From: an uncultured Cloacibacillus sp.
Lineage (GTDB): Bacteria; Synergistota; Synergistia; Synergistales; Synergistaceae
Assembly: GCA_900545755.1 (NCBI GenBank)
Contig: URAG01000034.1
Coordinates: forward strand, 1-23,768
DNA length: 23,768 nt
Direction: 5' to 3'
In this document: in pieces, positions 1 to 7,926 of the stretch
Layout: each line of letters starts with the position of its first letter
How positions within the stretch are numbered: position 1 is the first letter of the stretch
Program-made: the position numbers and the translations under genes
The notes under the pieces: generated by a model
The model's input: the letters and a program-made list of their open reading frames with translations, nothing else
The model's database searches: none
What the model was told of the DNA's origin: nothing

Positions 1-1297
1 GATAAACGGCGAGATACACGAGGGTGACGAGGTCGAGATACTGCCAGCCGGGCACTCCTCGAAAATCCGCTCCCTCCAGGTACACAGCACGCCGGTACAG
101 GTCGCGACGGCAGGACAGCGCACCGCGGCGAACCTCGCTGGAATTTCGCTCGAAGAGGTACACCGCGGCGACGTCGTAGCCGCGAAGGACTGCTTCACGC
201 CGTCCTGCTGCCTCGACGCGCGCATAGAACTGCTCAAAGACGCTGAGCCTATCAAGCACTGGCAGCGCCTTCGCCTTCACGTCGGCACGGCGGACACGCT
301 CGCGCGCATCTCGCTGCTCGACAAGGAGCTTGTACGCCCAGGCGAGACGGCGGCAGCGCAGCTGATAACAGAAGAGCCTGTCGTCACATCCATGAAAAGC
401 TGCTTCATCCTGCGCACCTACAGCCCGCTTGTAACGGTCGCCGGAGGGCAGATATTGATGCCGGCGGGCGAACGTCCCAAGAGCAAGCACGAAAAGACGG
501 CGCTGATAAAATTCCTCGACACCCTCGCCGCCGAGCCGCCGCTCCGCGACCGAATCCTCGCGCTCATAGACTACCGCGAAATCATCACGGCAGCGGAGGC
601 CGCGCGCATGAACGAAATAACCGTGACGGAGCTTATGCGCGCGATATCGTCGTGCGAGGCGAAGGGCGAGATAGGCATAGCGCGCGGTGCAGACGCGACG
701 CTGATTTCCGGAGACAAACTCAGTGAGCTCGCGGACACGCTGCGCATCGCGCTCGAAAAATTCCATAAGGAGCACCCGGAGCGCAAGGGAATGCCATGCG
801 ACGAATGCGCGAAGTCGATAGCGGACGGCGACGCAAAATTCGCGCGCGAGCTGCTCGCTCTGTTCGCAAAACGTGAAATTATAAAATTCGAGGACGACCG
901 CGCGGCTCTGCCGGAGTTCGAGCCATTCGACGAGGACGCCTTCGCCTCCGACGTTGCGGCCCTGAAGGATTTTGCGCTCAAAAAAGACTTCTCGATGCCG
1001 GCGCTCGACGAAGCGCAGGCGGCGCTTGGCTATTCGCCCGAACAAATGAAGCGCATCATTTCATACCTGCGCGAGCGCAAGGGCGTCGCGCTGGTAACTG
1101 GAGGCTTCCTGCTCTTCCCCGAAATTGAGGCGGCCTTCATGGAAAAACTTTCGTCGATCAAGGGCGACATAACGCTTGCCGCCGTGCGAGACGCGACTGG
1201 CAGCAGCAGGAAATACGCGCTCCCGTTGCTTGAATACTTCGACAGCAAAGGCGTGACGCGAAGGGTTGGAGATAAGCGGATTTTAATGAAAAAATAA
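1..1297 (+). CDS. selB: Selenocysteine-specific elongation factor SelB (C-terminal part)
   Basis: The reading frame is open from base 2 and ends with TAA at 1295-1297, so the N-terminal GTPase domain lies outside the window. The first translated residues (INGEIHEGDEVEILPAG) match a translation-factor beta-barrel. They are followed by the SelB-typical segments 'ITEEPVVTSMKSCFILRTYSP' region and a long C-terminal part rich in winged-helix-like segments, such as 'MKRIISYLRERKGVALV' and 'KYALPLLEYFDSKGVTRRVGDKR'. SelB brings Sec-tRNA to in-frame UGA codons that are followed by a SECIS hairpin, which the C-terminal winged helices bind. Two selenoprotein genes (grdB, grdA) sit about 10 kb downstream, which fits. 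Family assignment is firm; the start cannot be judged here. Confidence 0.93.
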   Translation, partial: INGEIHEGDEVEILPAGHSSKIRSLQVHSTPVQVATAGQRTAANLAGISLEEVHRGDVVAAKDCFTPSCCLDARIELLKDAEPIKHWQRLRLHVGTADTLARISLLDKELVRPGETAAAQLITEEPVVTSMKSCFILRTYSPLVTVAGGQILMPAGERPKSKHEKTALIKFLDTLAAEPPLRDRILALIDYREIITAAEAARMNEITVTELMRAISSCEAKGEIGIARGADATLISGDKLSELADTLRIALEKFHKEHPERKGMPCDECAKSIADGDAKFARELLALFAKREIIKFEDDRAALPEFEPFDEDAFASDVAALKDFALKKDFSMPALDEAQAALGYSPEQMKRIISYLRERKGVALVTGGFLLFPEIEAAFMEKLSSIKGDITLAAVRDATGSSRKYALPLLEYFDSKGVTRRVGDKRILMKK

Positions 1298-1343
1298 TAA
1301 GTTACGGTACACACCACAAAACGACCTCTGGTTCATATAAAAG

Positions 1344-1372
1344 TTGCACATTTAAACAATTTGATGTACAAT
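1344..1372 (+). promoter_or_regulatory. Sigma-70-type promoter for veg
   Basis: TTGCAC at 1344-1349 and TACAAT at 1367-1372 are separated by 17 bases, about 30 bases ahead of the veg start. Both hexamers are close to consensus. veg is strongly transcribed in Bacillus, which fits. Confidence 0.75.
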
Positions 1373-1401
1373 CGACAGAGATCATCGTGGAGGTGAATTG
1401 T

Positions 1402-1647
1402 GTGCCCAATACGATAGAATCAATCCGCGAGATAATATCTCTCCATAAAGGGTCGAGGATCTCGTACCGTGCGACGAATGGGAGACGCAAGATAGAGGAA
1501 CGCTCAGGCGTTATACAGGAAATCTATCCCAGCCTGTTCACGGTATTCATAGAGTCCCAACAAAGCACAGTCTCGTTCAGCTACTCGGATCTTCTTACAA
1601 AAGAGGTAGAGCTGCAGTTGGAACCAAGCGGAGAGAATCTCTTCTGA
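1402..1647 (+). CDS. veg: Veg family protein
   Basis: This is a small basic protein of 81 residues, with 'VPNTIESIREIISLHKGSRI' at the start and 'GRRKIEERSGVIQEIYPSLF' in the middle, typical of the Veg family (about 86 residues in Bacillus). I chose GTG at 1402 because GGAGGTG at 1389-1395 lies 6 bases upstream; the in-frame GTG at 1387 overlaps that ribosome binding site. In B. subtilis Veg has been linked to biofilm matrix gene control, but its biochemical role is unclear and its role here is unknown. It precedes ispE and purR as in Bacillus, but is separated from them by a terminator. Confidence 0.85.
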   Translation: MPNTIESIREIISLHKGSRISYRATNGRRKIEERSGVIQEIYPSLFTVFIESQQSTVSFSYSDLLTKEVELQLEPSGENLF

Positions 1648-1663
1648 GCTTCTTGCCAGAACG

Positions 1664-1691
1664 AAGCCCCGGCTCAAGCGCCGGGGCTTTT
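1664..1691 (+). terminator. Intrinsic terminator after veg
   Basis: AAGCCCCGG (1664-1672) pairs with CCGGGGCTT (1681-1689) across an 8-base loop and runs into five T residues. It separates veg from ispE. Confidence 0.9.
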
Positions 1692-1722
1692 TGATATCCC
1701 CACAGGAAAGGCGGACGCGCGC

Positions 1723-2577
1723 ATGGTTGACACAATACATTGTCCAATAAAAATAAATCTCATATTAAGAGTCTATTCTAAGCTTCCAAACGGCTATCAC
1801 GAAATATACTCCCTATTTTGGCAGAAAACGGCGGTAGAGAGGTTGACAATTCATCCTAAATACGATGAAATTATAGGAGATTCTCTTAACATAAAGGGAA
1901 TGAAAATAGACGGTGAAAATCTCGTTACGAAGGCTCTCGCCGCCGCGAGGAGGCACAAAAGCATACCGCCGCTCGAGCTGACGCTTGAGAAATTTTTCCC
2001 GGCAGGGAGCGGGATAGGCGCTGGAAGCGGAAACGCGGGTGCGTTGCTTAGGTTGCTAGCCGCCGAGTATGGTGCGCACCCTGATGCTGAAGAAACCGCA
2101 AGGCTCGGGGCCGATGTGGCGTTCCTCGCATCTGAAAACATCATGGCGGAGGCGCGCGGCATTGGAGAAAAGATGACGCCCTTTACGCCGCCTTTCGATT
2201 TTCGTTGGCTTCTTGTGTTCCCCAAATGGAGCTCAGGGACGAGGGAGGCCTATGCAAAACTCGACGCTCTACGCGAGGCGCGAAGCGCGACGCACAGAGC
2301 CGACGAAGCGGCGGATATGCAAAAGATCGAGGCTCTTGCGTGTGGAGAGCGGGTTGGGCTGCTGCCGAACGATTTCTACGAAGTTTCGGCGGAGGAGCAC
2401 GCGGAATACGCCGCCGCCGGGAAAGCGGCGAAAGCGTCGGGTGCCCGCGGCTGGGGGCTATGCGGGAGCGGCAGCGCGTTCTTTGCGCTATACGCAAATG
2501 CCGGAGAAACGGCGACGCAGGCTGCGCGAACCTTTGAAAAAATGGACTGGGTGCTTAAAACATACATTGTGGAGTGA
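1723..2577 (+). CDS. ispE: 4-diphosphocytidyl-2-C-methyl-D-erythritol kinase (IspE)
   Basis: IspE phosphorylates the 2-hydroxyl of CDP-methylerythritol with ATP in the non-mevalonate isoprenoid (MEP) pathway, in the cytosol. The 284-residue protein is of normal length. The N-terminal substrate motif 'CPIKINLILRV...NGYHEI' is visible, as is the GHMP-kinase glycine loop 'PAGSGIGAGSGNAGALLR', which differs slightly from the usual PxGAGLGGGSSNAA. A second glycine-rich segment 'GWGLCGSGSAFFAL' lies near the C terminus. The ATG at 1723 follows AGGAAAGG. Its TGA at 2575-2577 lies within the ribosome binding site region of purR, so the two are probably coupled. The ispE-purR pairing is known from Bacillus. 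Confidence 0.92.
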   Translation: MVDTIHCPIKINLILRVYSKLPNGYHEIYSLFWQKTAVERLTIHPKYDEIIGDSLNIKGMKIDGENLVTKALAAARRHKSIPPLELTLEKFFPAGSGIGAGSGNAGALLRLLAAEYGAHPDAEETARLGADVAFLASENIMAEARGIGEKMTPFTPPFDFRWLLVFPKWSSGTREAYAKLDALREARSATHRADEAADMQKIEALACGERVGLLPNDFYEVSAEEHAEYAAAGKAAKASGARGWGLCGSGSAFFALYANAGETATQAARTFEKMDWVLKTYIVE

Positions 2578-2582
2578 TTTCT

Positions 2583-3392
2583 ATGAGAGGTCAAAGAACT
2601 GAGCGGCTCGTCAGGCTCGCCGCGAAATTTATGATGTGTCCGTCAAAGCTCGTTTCTCTGACGGACCTCGCCACTAAATTCAACGTCTCCAAAACCGTCA
2701 TCAGCGACGATGTTGAGGTAATAAATTCCGCTATGGAGGCCGAGGGCTTTGGGCAGATGCTCGTCGACCGCGGGCGCAGCGGCGGCGCGCGTTTTATCCC
2801 CGTCTGCACGCCAGAGTACCGTCGCTCCTTTCTAACCGAGATCGCAGAAAAGCTTGCCGACCCCGAACGCAACCTTCCCGGCGGTCTGATTTATTACAGC
2901 GACTTGATATTCAACCCTGAGTCGGCGATTATGCTCGGCTACTGCATGGCGTCGCTATTTACCGACAGCGAGCCCGACGTCGTTATGACGTCGGAGGTCA
3001 AGGGAATACCGATAGCGATGTTCGCAGCCTACGCGCTCGGCGTACCGCTCGCCGTATGCCGTTTCCGTAACCGGCCGAGCGACGGAGCAGCGGTCGGCGT
3101 ACACTACCCAACCGCAAGCGGCGACGTAAAGACTATGTACATCGGCACTCGCCAAATGAAGCGCGGCGGGCGCGTGCTGATAATAGACGACTTTATGCGG
3201 GGCGGAAGTACGGCCTCTGGCATGCTGCTCATGACGAAACAGTTCGACGCCGAGGTGGCTGGCATAGGCGTCTTCATAGCCTACGACGAGCCGAAGGAAA
3301 AAGCCGTGCCGCAGTACCGCTCGTTGCTGACGCTGCGCCACGACGCGGACGGAGAACAGCGCCTGACAGTGACGCCTGAGACGGCGCGCTGA
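2583..3392 (+). CDS. purR: PurR-type purine operon repressor
   Basis: This 269-residue protein resembles the B. subtilis type of PurR, not the LacI-type PurR of enterics. Residues about 1-75 form a winged helix ('SLTDLATKFNVSKTVISDDVEVIN'). The rest is a phosphoribosyltransferase fold with the PRPP-binding motif 'RVLIIDDFMRGGSTASGM'. In Bacillus the protein binds DNA upstream of purine genes and is released by PRPP. I chose ATG at 2583 because GGAGTGA at 2571-2577 is 5 bases upstream; GTG at 2574 is also in frame but overlaps that site. The gene follows ispE directly. No purine genes are in the window, so the targets are elsewhere. Confidence 0.9.
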   Translation: MRGQRTERLVRLAAKFMMCPSKLVSLTDLATKFNVSKTVISDDVEVINSAMEAEGFGQMLVDRGRSGGARFIPVCTPEYRRSFLTEIAEKLADPERNLPGGLIYYSDLIFNPESAIMLGYCMASLFTDSEPDVVMTSEVKGIPIAMFAAYALGVPLAVCRFRNRPSDGAAVGVHYPTASGDVKTMYIGTRQMKRGGRVLIIDDFMRGGSTASGMLLMTKQFDAEVAGIGVFIAYDEPKEKAVPQYRSLLTLRHDADGEQRLTVTPETAR

Positions 3393-3420
3393 GTTTTTCC
3401 AGCAAAGCTGCAAAAAGTAT

Positions 3421-3449
3421 TTGACGTTTCGCGAAAAATGTCGTAGAAT
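3421..3449 (+). promoter_or_regulatory. Sigma-70-type promoter for ferredoxin and tRNA
   Basis: TTGACG (3421-3426) and TAGAAT (3444-3449) are separated by 17 bases. They lie about 30 bases before the ferredoxin start, and no terminator stands between ferredoxin and the tRNA. Confidence 0.8.
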
Positions 3450-3479
3450 CCTCTCTTGTGGAAGGAAGGTGACTCCGCC

Positions 3480-3659
3480 ATGAGCATTAAGGTAAATCTC
3501 GACGATTGCATTGGATGTGGCGTGTGCGCCGAACTTTGTCCGCAGAACTTTAAGCTGGACGAGATAGAGGGTAAAAGTCTTGTAATATCTCAGGACGTTA
3601 CACCCTTGACGAAAGAGGCGGCGGATAGCTGCCCGGTATCGGCGATAGAAGTTTTATAG
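3480..3659 (+). CDS. Single-cluster [4Fe-4S] ferredoxin
   Basis: The protein has 59 residues from ATG 3480, which follows an AAGGAAGGTGA ribosome binding site; TTG at 3456 would overlap that site. Cluster ligands C10, C13, C16 and C51 occupy the same positions as I recall for the one-cluster ferredoxin of Thermotoga maritima. C20 is also present, but its usual disulfide partner near position 43 is Leu here. Such proteins are soluble low-potential electron carriers in anaerobes. The gene ends 17 bases before a tRNA and probably shares its transcript and terminator. The partner enzymes cannot be named from this sequence. Confidence 0.9.
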   Translation: MSIKVNLDDCIGCGVCAELCPQNFKLDEIEGKSLVISQDVTPLTKEAADSCPVSAIEVL

Positions 3660-3676
3660 CGGATCACAACATAGGA

Positions 3677-3753
3677 GGGCCCATAGCTCAATTGGTTAGA
3701 GCTCCCGGCTCATAACCGGATGGTTTCAGGTTCGATTCCTGATGGGCCCACCA
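3677..3753 (+). tRNA. tRNA with CAU anticodon (Ile2 likely, Met possible)
   Basis: The 77 bases fold as a complete cloverleaf. The acceptor stem is GGGCCCA/TGGGCCC with encoded CCA. The D arm is 'GCTCAATTGGTTAGAGC', the anticodon stem-loop 'CCGGCTCATAACCGG' and the T arm 'CAGGTTCGATTCCTG'. The anticodon is CAT. The acceptor stem has C4-G69 and C5-G68, pairs known as positive determinants for lysidine synthase TilS in E. coli tRNA-Ile2, whereas E. coli elongator tRNA-Met has U4-A69 and A5-U68. I therefore favour Ile2 (reads AUA after lysidine modification), but elongator Met is not excluded. It is not an initiator: position 1 pairs with 72. Confidence 0.95.
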
Positions 3754-3764
3754 CCTTTAAGAAT

Positions 3765-3797
3765 AAAGACGCCTATATTTTTGTAGGCGTCTTTTTT
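3765..3797 (+). terminator. Intrinsic terminator after the tRNA
   Basis: AAAGACGCCTA (3765-3775) pairs with TAGGCGTCTTT (3784-3794) across an 8-base loop, followed by further T residues. Confidence 0.9.
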
Positions 3798-3800
3798 ATT

Positions 3801-4106
3801 GCTGGATGCCTCAAACTATTTTTGCGTTTTTGCAACGGATATCTCGCCGATTCCTTATATTATCAATTAAATTTACAACGACAACAGCGGCGGCGTACCT
3901 GGCGTGCCTCAGCCGCCAGCGTCGTCAAATCATGCAATGCGACGGAGTTTGAACTGTTGAATTACGCGAAAGCAGGTAAAGCGCCGCAGACGTCTGGAAC
4001 GATACAACATGCCGCCGTTTCGCTTTGAAGCTCGACGGCTACACGTCCGCCACCGTCTTTTCATGCGGCGTCTATCTGTCAATCATGGGAATGGGAAAAA
4101 GCTCGT
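3801..4106. other. Intergenic stretch without a recognised gene
   Basis: About 300 bases lie between the tRNA terminator and the end of holA. The open frames on either strand lack a ribosome binding site and recognisable protein features. A GGCGGC/GCCGCC inverted pair near 3888-3918 has no T run. The segment reading 'DGYTSATVFSCGVYLSIMGMG' (+ strand, near 4030-4095) looks somewhat protein-like, but I cannot tie it to a family; it could be a gene remnant. Confidence 0.4.
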
Positions 4107-5033
4107 TTACCCGCGTGCAAGCAGCGTTATAACCGCAGTTTCGAGGGCGTTCCAGCCTGCGCCGCGGCCGCTTCTTTCTTCGATGCTGATGCGCAGGAGG
4201 TCGGCTGTGAAGTCTGTAAGCGCGGCGCGTCCGTAGCGGCGCGCCGCCTGCTGCGCCATGCGCCAAGCGTAGTCTTTCGCGCCGCGGGCGCCGCCTACCG
4301 CCGCGCCCGCGGCGCCGAGGCTCGCGTACCATGCGAGGCGCATTCTGTTGTGGATCGGGGTTATCGATGGTATTAAGTCGGCAGACGACGACATCGCGCG
4401 CAGGCTTTTTATGACGCCCACGGCATCGCCCGTGCATAGGCCGTCGAGCAGCCGCAGGAGGTTGCGGTTGCCGTCATCTAGGCACATCTGGCGCACGTCG
4501 GCTGCGTCTATGGCGCCGTTTTTTTTCAGGAACTTAAGGCTTTTGAGCTGCGCGCGTATCTCTTCGGGGTCGTCGAGAAGCTCTACGACCATCGCGGCGC
4601 CCTGCGCCGTGAGCGGCACGCCGAGCTCTTTGGCGAGGCGCGTCACCCATAACTGCCGTTCGCGGGGCCAGCGCGGAAATTCCGCCGGCTTGACGACGCG
4701 GCATTTCGCGAGCACGTCCTTCGGGATGAATTTTGAGGGCTGCGTCTTCGCGTCGCTTTCGTAGACGAGCAAGAGTATAACGTCGGAGGCCTGTTCCACG
4801 ACGGAGGCGAGCTTCGCGGGGAACGGCCCCATCGTGAAGGCCGATTCCACTACGACGAAGCGTTTTTCATCAAAAAGGCCGCCGGTCATGTTGTCGGAGA
4901 GAAGGGAGTTCCACTCCCCTCCCTCCTGCTTCCCGGCGGCCGTGTATCCTTCTTTTTCAAGCGCCGCAGCGGTCTCCTCCAGCAGCCGTCTCTGGGCCGT
5001 TCCCGACGCGGCTATCAGGAGGAGCTGCGGCAT
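4107..5033 (-). CDS. holA: DNA polymerase III delta subunit (clamp loader)
   Basis: The delta subunit opens the beta sliding clamp within the clamp-loader complex. The 308-residue protein (E. coli HolA has 343) shows the family layout: an N-terminal segment 'PQLLLIAASGTAQRRLLEET', 'FDEKRFVVVESA', a central 'VILLLVYESDAKTQPSKF' and a C-terminal helical collar domain. The start is ATG at 5033, which overlaps the leuS stop as TGATG and so indicates coupled translation. The open frame continues upstream to 5345, but that part is leuS read out of frame. holA downstream of leuS also occurs in E. coli, with one gene between. Sequence similarity in this family is low, so the call rests partly on context. 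Confidence 0.82.
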   Translation of the reverse strand: MPQLLLIAASGTAQRRLLEETAAALEKEGYTAAGKQEGGEWNSLLSDNMTGGLFDEKRFVVVESAFTMGPFPAKLASVVEQASDVILLLVYESDAKTQPSKFIPKDVLAKCRVVKPAEFPRWPRERQLWVTRLAKELGVPLTAQGAAMVVELLDDPEEIRAQLKSLKFLKKNGAIDAADVRQMCLDDGNRNLLRLLDGLCTGDAVGVIKSLRAMSSSADLIPSITPIHNRMRLAWYASLGAAGAAVGGARGAKDYAWRMAQQAARRYGRAALTDFTADLLRISIEERSGRGAGWNALETAVITLLARG

Positions 5034-7530
5034 CAGCCCTTCACCACTATGTTGACGAGCTTGCCTGGGACGGCTATCGTCTTGACTATTTCCTTGCCTT
5101 CGACGCGTTTCTTCGTCTCTTCGCGGCCCATGACCTCGGCAAGGAGGTCTTCTTTCGAGAGGCCGGCTGGGACGGTGAACTGCTCGCGCACCTTGCCGTT
5201 TATCTGGAGCACTATCGTGACGCTGTCCTCGACGAGTGCGGTCTGGTCCACATCGAACCACTTGTGGACGGAGAGGAAGCTGTCGTTGCCGAGCATGTGC
5301 CATAGCTCCTCGGTGATGTGCGGCGCGAAAGGCGAGAGGCAGCAAAGCAGCGTTTCGACGCCTTCGCGTTTAACGCTCCAGCCCTTTTCGTCGGAGGGTG
5401 TGTAAGCGATGAGCGCGTTCGCAAGCTCCATGAGGCGCGCGACTGCCGTGTTGAACTGGCGCTCGTCGCGGATGTCCTTCGTTACGCGGTCGAGCGTGCT
5501 GTGGATGACGCGCTTCATGTCGCGCTCTTCTTTTTGCGTGATGTCTTTCATTGGGACAGGCTCGGGCGAGGCTGCCTTAAGCTGGTCGAGGCTGCCCTCG
5601 ACGAGACGCCAGACACGGCCGAGGAACCTGTTCGCGCCTTCTACGCCGCGTTCCGACCAGTCGAGGTCTTTCTCCGGCGGCGCGGCGAAGAGGATGAAGA
5701 GGCGCGCAGTGTCTGCTCCGTATTTTTTGATTATTTCGTCTGGGTCTACGTCGTTGCCGAGAGACTTCGACATTTTGGCCCCGTCTTTGATGACCATACC
5801 CTGGGTCAGCAGCCGCTTGAAGGGTTCGCGCACGTCCTTCGGCAGCAGGCCGAGGTCGGAGAGCACCTTCGTAAAGAATCTCGCGTAAATGAGGTGCAGG
5901 CAGGCGTGCTCGATGCCGCCGATGTACTGGTCGACCGGCATCCAGTACTTGGCCGCTTCGGGGTCGAAGGGTTTGTCGTCGCACCACGGCGAAGTGTAGC
6001 GGTCGAAGTACCACGATGAGCAGAAGAATGTGTCTATCGTGTCCGTCTCGCGGCGCGCAGGGCGTCCGCAAACTGGACAGGTCGTCTCGTACCAGTCGGG
6101 GCGCAGCGCGAGCGGGTTGCCGCCGTTCTCCGGCATCTCAATGTCGAGCGGGAGCTTGACAGGAAGCTGATCCTCCGGCACGGGGACTATGCCGCAGTGG
6201 TCGCAGTAGACCATCGGTATCGGCGTGCCCCAGTAGCGCTGGCGCGAGATGAGCCAGTCGCGCAGGCGGAACTGCACCTCGCGTCTGCCCTTGCCGTGCT
6301 CCTCGAACCAATCGGCGGCCTTCTTGATGGCCTCGGGCGTCGGGAGCCCGTCGAGGAAGCCGGAGTTGCAGGCTACGCCGTCGGCGGCGACGGCCGCCGG
6401 CATAGTTGCTCCGTCCGGCGCTTCGCCGTCCTCGGGGCGGACGACCGTGATGACGGGGATGTTGTATTTGCGCGCGAAGTCAAAGTCGCGCTGGTCGTGC
6501 GCCGGGACGCCCATGATCGCCCCGGTGCCGTAGTCGGTGAGGATATAGTCTGCAATCCAGATTGGCACCTTCTCGCCATTGACGGGGTTGATTGCGAAGA
6601 AGCCCGTGTCCATGCCCTGCTTGTCGGTGCCGACAGCCGTGCGCTCTATCGCGCTGCGGTTCGACATGCGCTTCGCAAAGTCGAGCAGCTCTTCGGCCTT
6701 TTTGCCGCCGATACGTTTTGCGAACTCCTCGACATAAGGATGCTCGGCCGCCATAGCGACGAAGGTGACGCCGAATATCGTGTCGATGCGCGTCGTGAAG
6801 GCTTCAAGCTTGAGCTCGGTGTCCGCTATCTCCATTTCGAAATGGACGCCTTCGGAGCGGCCTATCCAGTTCGCTGCATGGTGACGACGCGCTCAGGCCA
6901 GCCCTTGAGCTCGTCGAGGCAGTCTACGAGTTCCTGCGCGTAGTCCGTGATACGGATGAACCACTGGTCGAGGCCGCGCTTCGTGACCGGCGTGCCGCAT
7001 CTCCAGCATACGCCGTCGCCGACGACCTGCTCGTTCGCGAGCACCGTCTGGCACTTCTCGCACCAGTTGACTGGCGCGTGCTTGCGGTAGACGAGCCCCT
7101 TCTTATAGAACTGGAGGAAGAGCCACTGGTTCCAGCGGTAGTATCTCTCGCTGCACGTCTCGACGCGCCGCCGCCAGTCGTAGCTGTAACCCGCGTGCTT
7201 GAGCTGCTGCGTCATGTGCTCTATGTTGCTCCACGTCCAGTCGGATGGCGCCGTCTTGTGCTTTATGGCCGCGTTCTCGGCCGGCATTCCGAAAGAGTCG
7301 AAGCCCATCGGGTAGAGGACGTTCTTCCCGTTCATGCGCTGGAAGCGCGCCATGAGGTCGCCTATCGTGTAGTTGCGCAGGTGTCCCATGTGGAGCGCGC
7401 CGCTCGGATAAGGGAACATTTCGAGGCAGTAAAATTTCTCCTTCGACGGGTCGGCCTCTACCTCGAAAATTTTCGAGTCGGCCCACTCTTTCTGCCATTT
7501 CGGCTCGATGGAGGCAAAATCGTACGGCAT
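5033..7530 (-). pseudogene. leuS: Leucyl-tRNA synthetase, interrupted by a one-base frameshift
   Basis: LeuS charges tRNA-Leu with leucine. The 5' part (7530 to 6862) has the class I signature HMGH at residues 47-50. The 3' part (read from about 6870 to 5033) has the CP1 editing domain, the KMSKS motif at about residues 586-590 and the C-terminal domain ending '[12 protein letters not shown]'. The 5' frame ends at TAG 6862-6864 after 'VVTMQRTG'. Adding one A at 6870-6871 on the coding strand restores '[17 protein letters not shown]', the expected LeuS sequence, giving about 832 residues, normal for the family. The gene is essential unless a second copy exists, so a base-call error in a short homopolymer is as likely as true inactivation. 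The start ATG 7530 follows AAGGAG. holA is coupled downstream. Confidence 0.93.
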
Positions 7531-7574
7531 CTATATCTCTCCTTCATACGAAGAATTTTCTCATACATCATGTA

Positions 7575-7603
7575 ATTATATACACAGCGCAAAGGCAGGT
7601 CAA
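7575..7603 (-). promoter_or_regulatory. Sigma-70-type promoter for leuS-holA
   Basis: On the minus strand TTGACC (7603-7598) and a perfect TATAAT (7580-7575) are 17 bases apart, about 45 bases upstream of the leuS ATG. The leader is too short for a T-box. Confidence 0.85.
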
Positions 7604-7844
7604 ACGCGCGGCGCGGCGCTACTGCCGGGGGAAGTGCGGAAAATCGGCTGCGGAATTTCAAATCCGCGCTCCGTCCGACGCGCCGAGGCATTGACTGAGC
7701 GCGGGGCGTCTTGACGCGGCGAAGACGCAGGTTTATACGCTTCGCGTAGATTTATCTTATTTTCATCTAAGCTCCAAATGCTTCTGCAAATTTACTGCGC
7801 TCGCCGCCAATCAACGAGCGCTCCCGGCTTGCGCGCACGCGCAT
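7604..7844. other. Intergenic DNA between the leuS promoter and the regulator's terminator
   Basis: The gap between the leuS start and the regulator stop (7531-7926) holds the leuS promoter, the regulator's terminator and no convincing gene. A GCGTCTT/AAGACGC inverted pair around 7706-7728 has no T run. I see nothing else. Confidence 0.5.
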
Positions 7845-7879
7845 GAAAAAACGCCGCATCCGTAACAAACGCGGCGTTT
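7845..7879 (-). terminator. Intrinsic terminator of the CdaR-like regulator gene
   Basis: On the minus strand AAACGCCGC (7879-7871) pairs with GCGGCGTTT (7857-7849) across a 13-base loop and runs into six T residues. It lies about 50 bases after the regulator stop codon. Confidence 0.85.
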
Positions 7880-7926
7880 CGTAAATTTTATGCTGAGGCG
7901 GCCAACCGGCGTGCCGTAGACGAGTT

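Noticed and set aside
3720..4028. A 102-residue open frame after the tRNA
   Set aside because: It starts inside the tRNA and runs through its terminator.
5034..5345. A 103-residue N-terminal extension of HolA
   Set aside because: It is leuS read in another frame; the true start at 5033 overlaps the leuS stop and gives a normal delta subunit.
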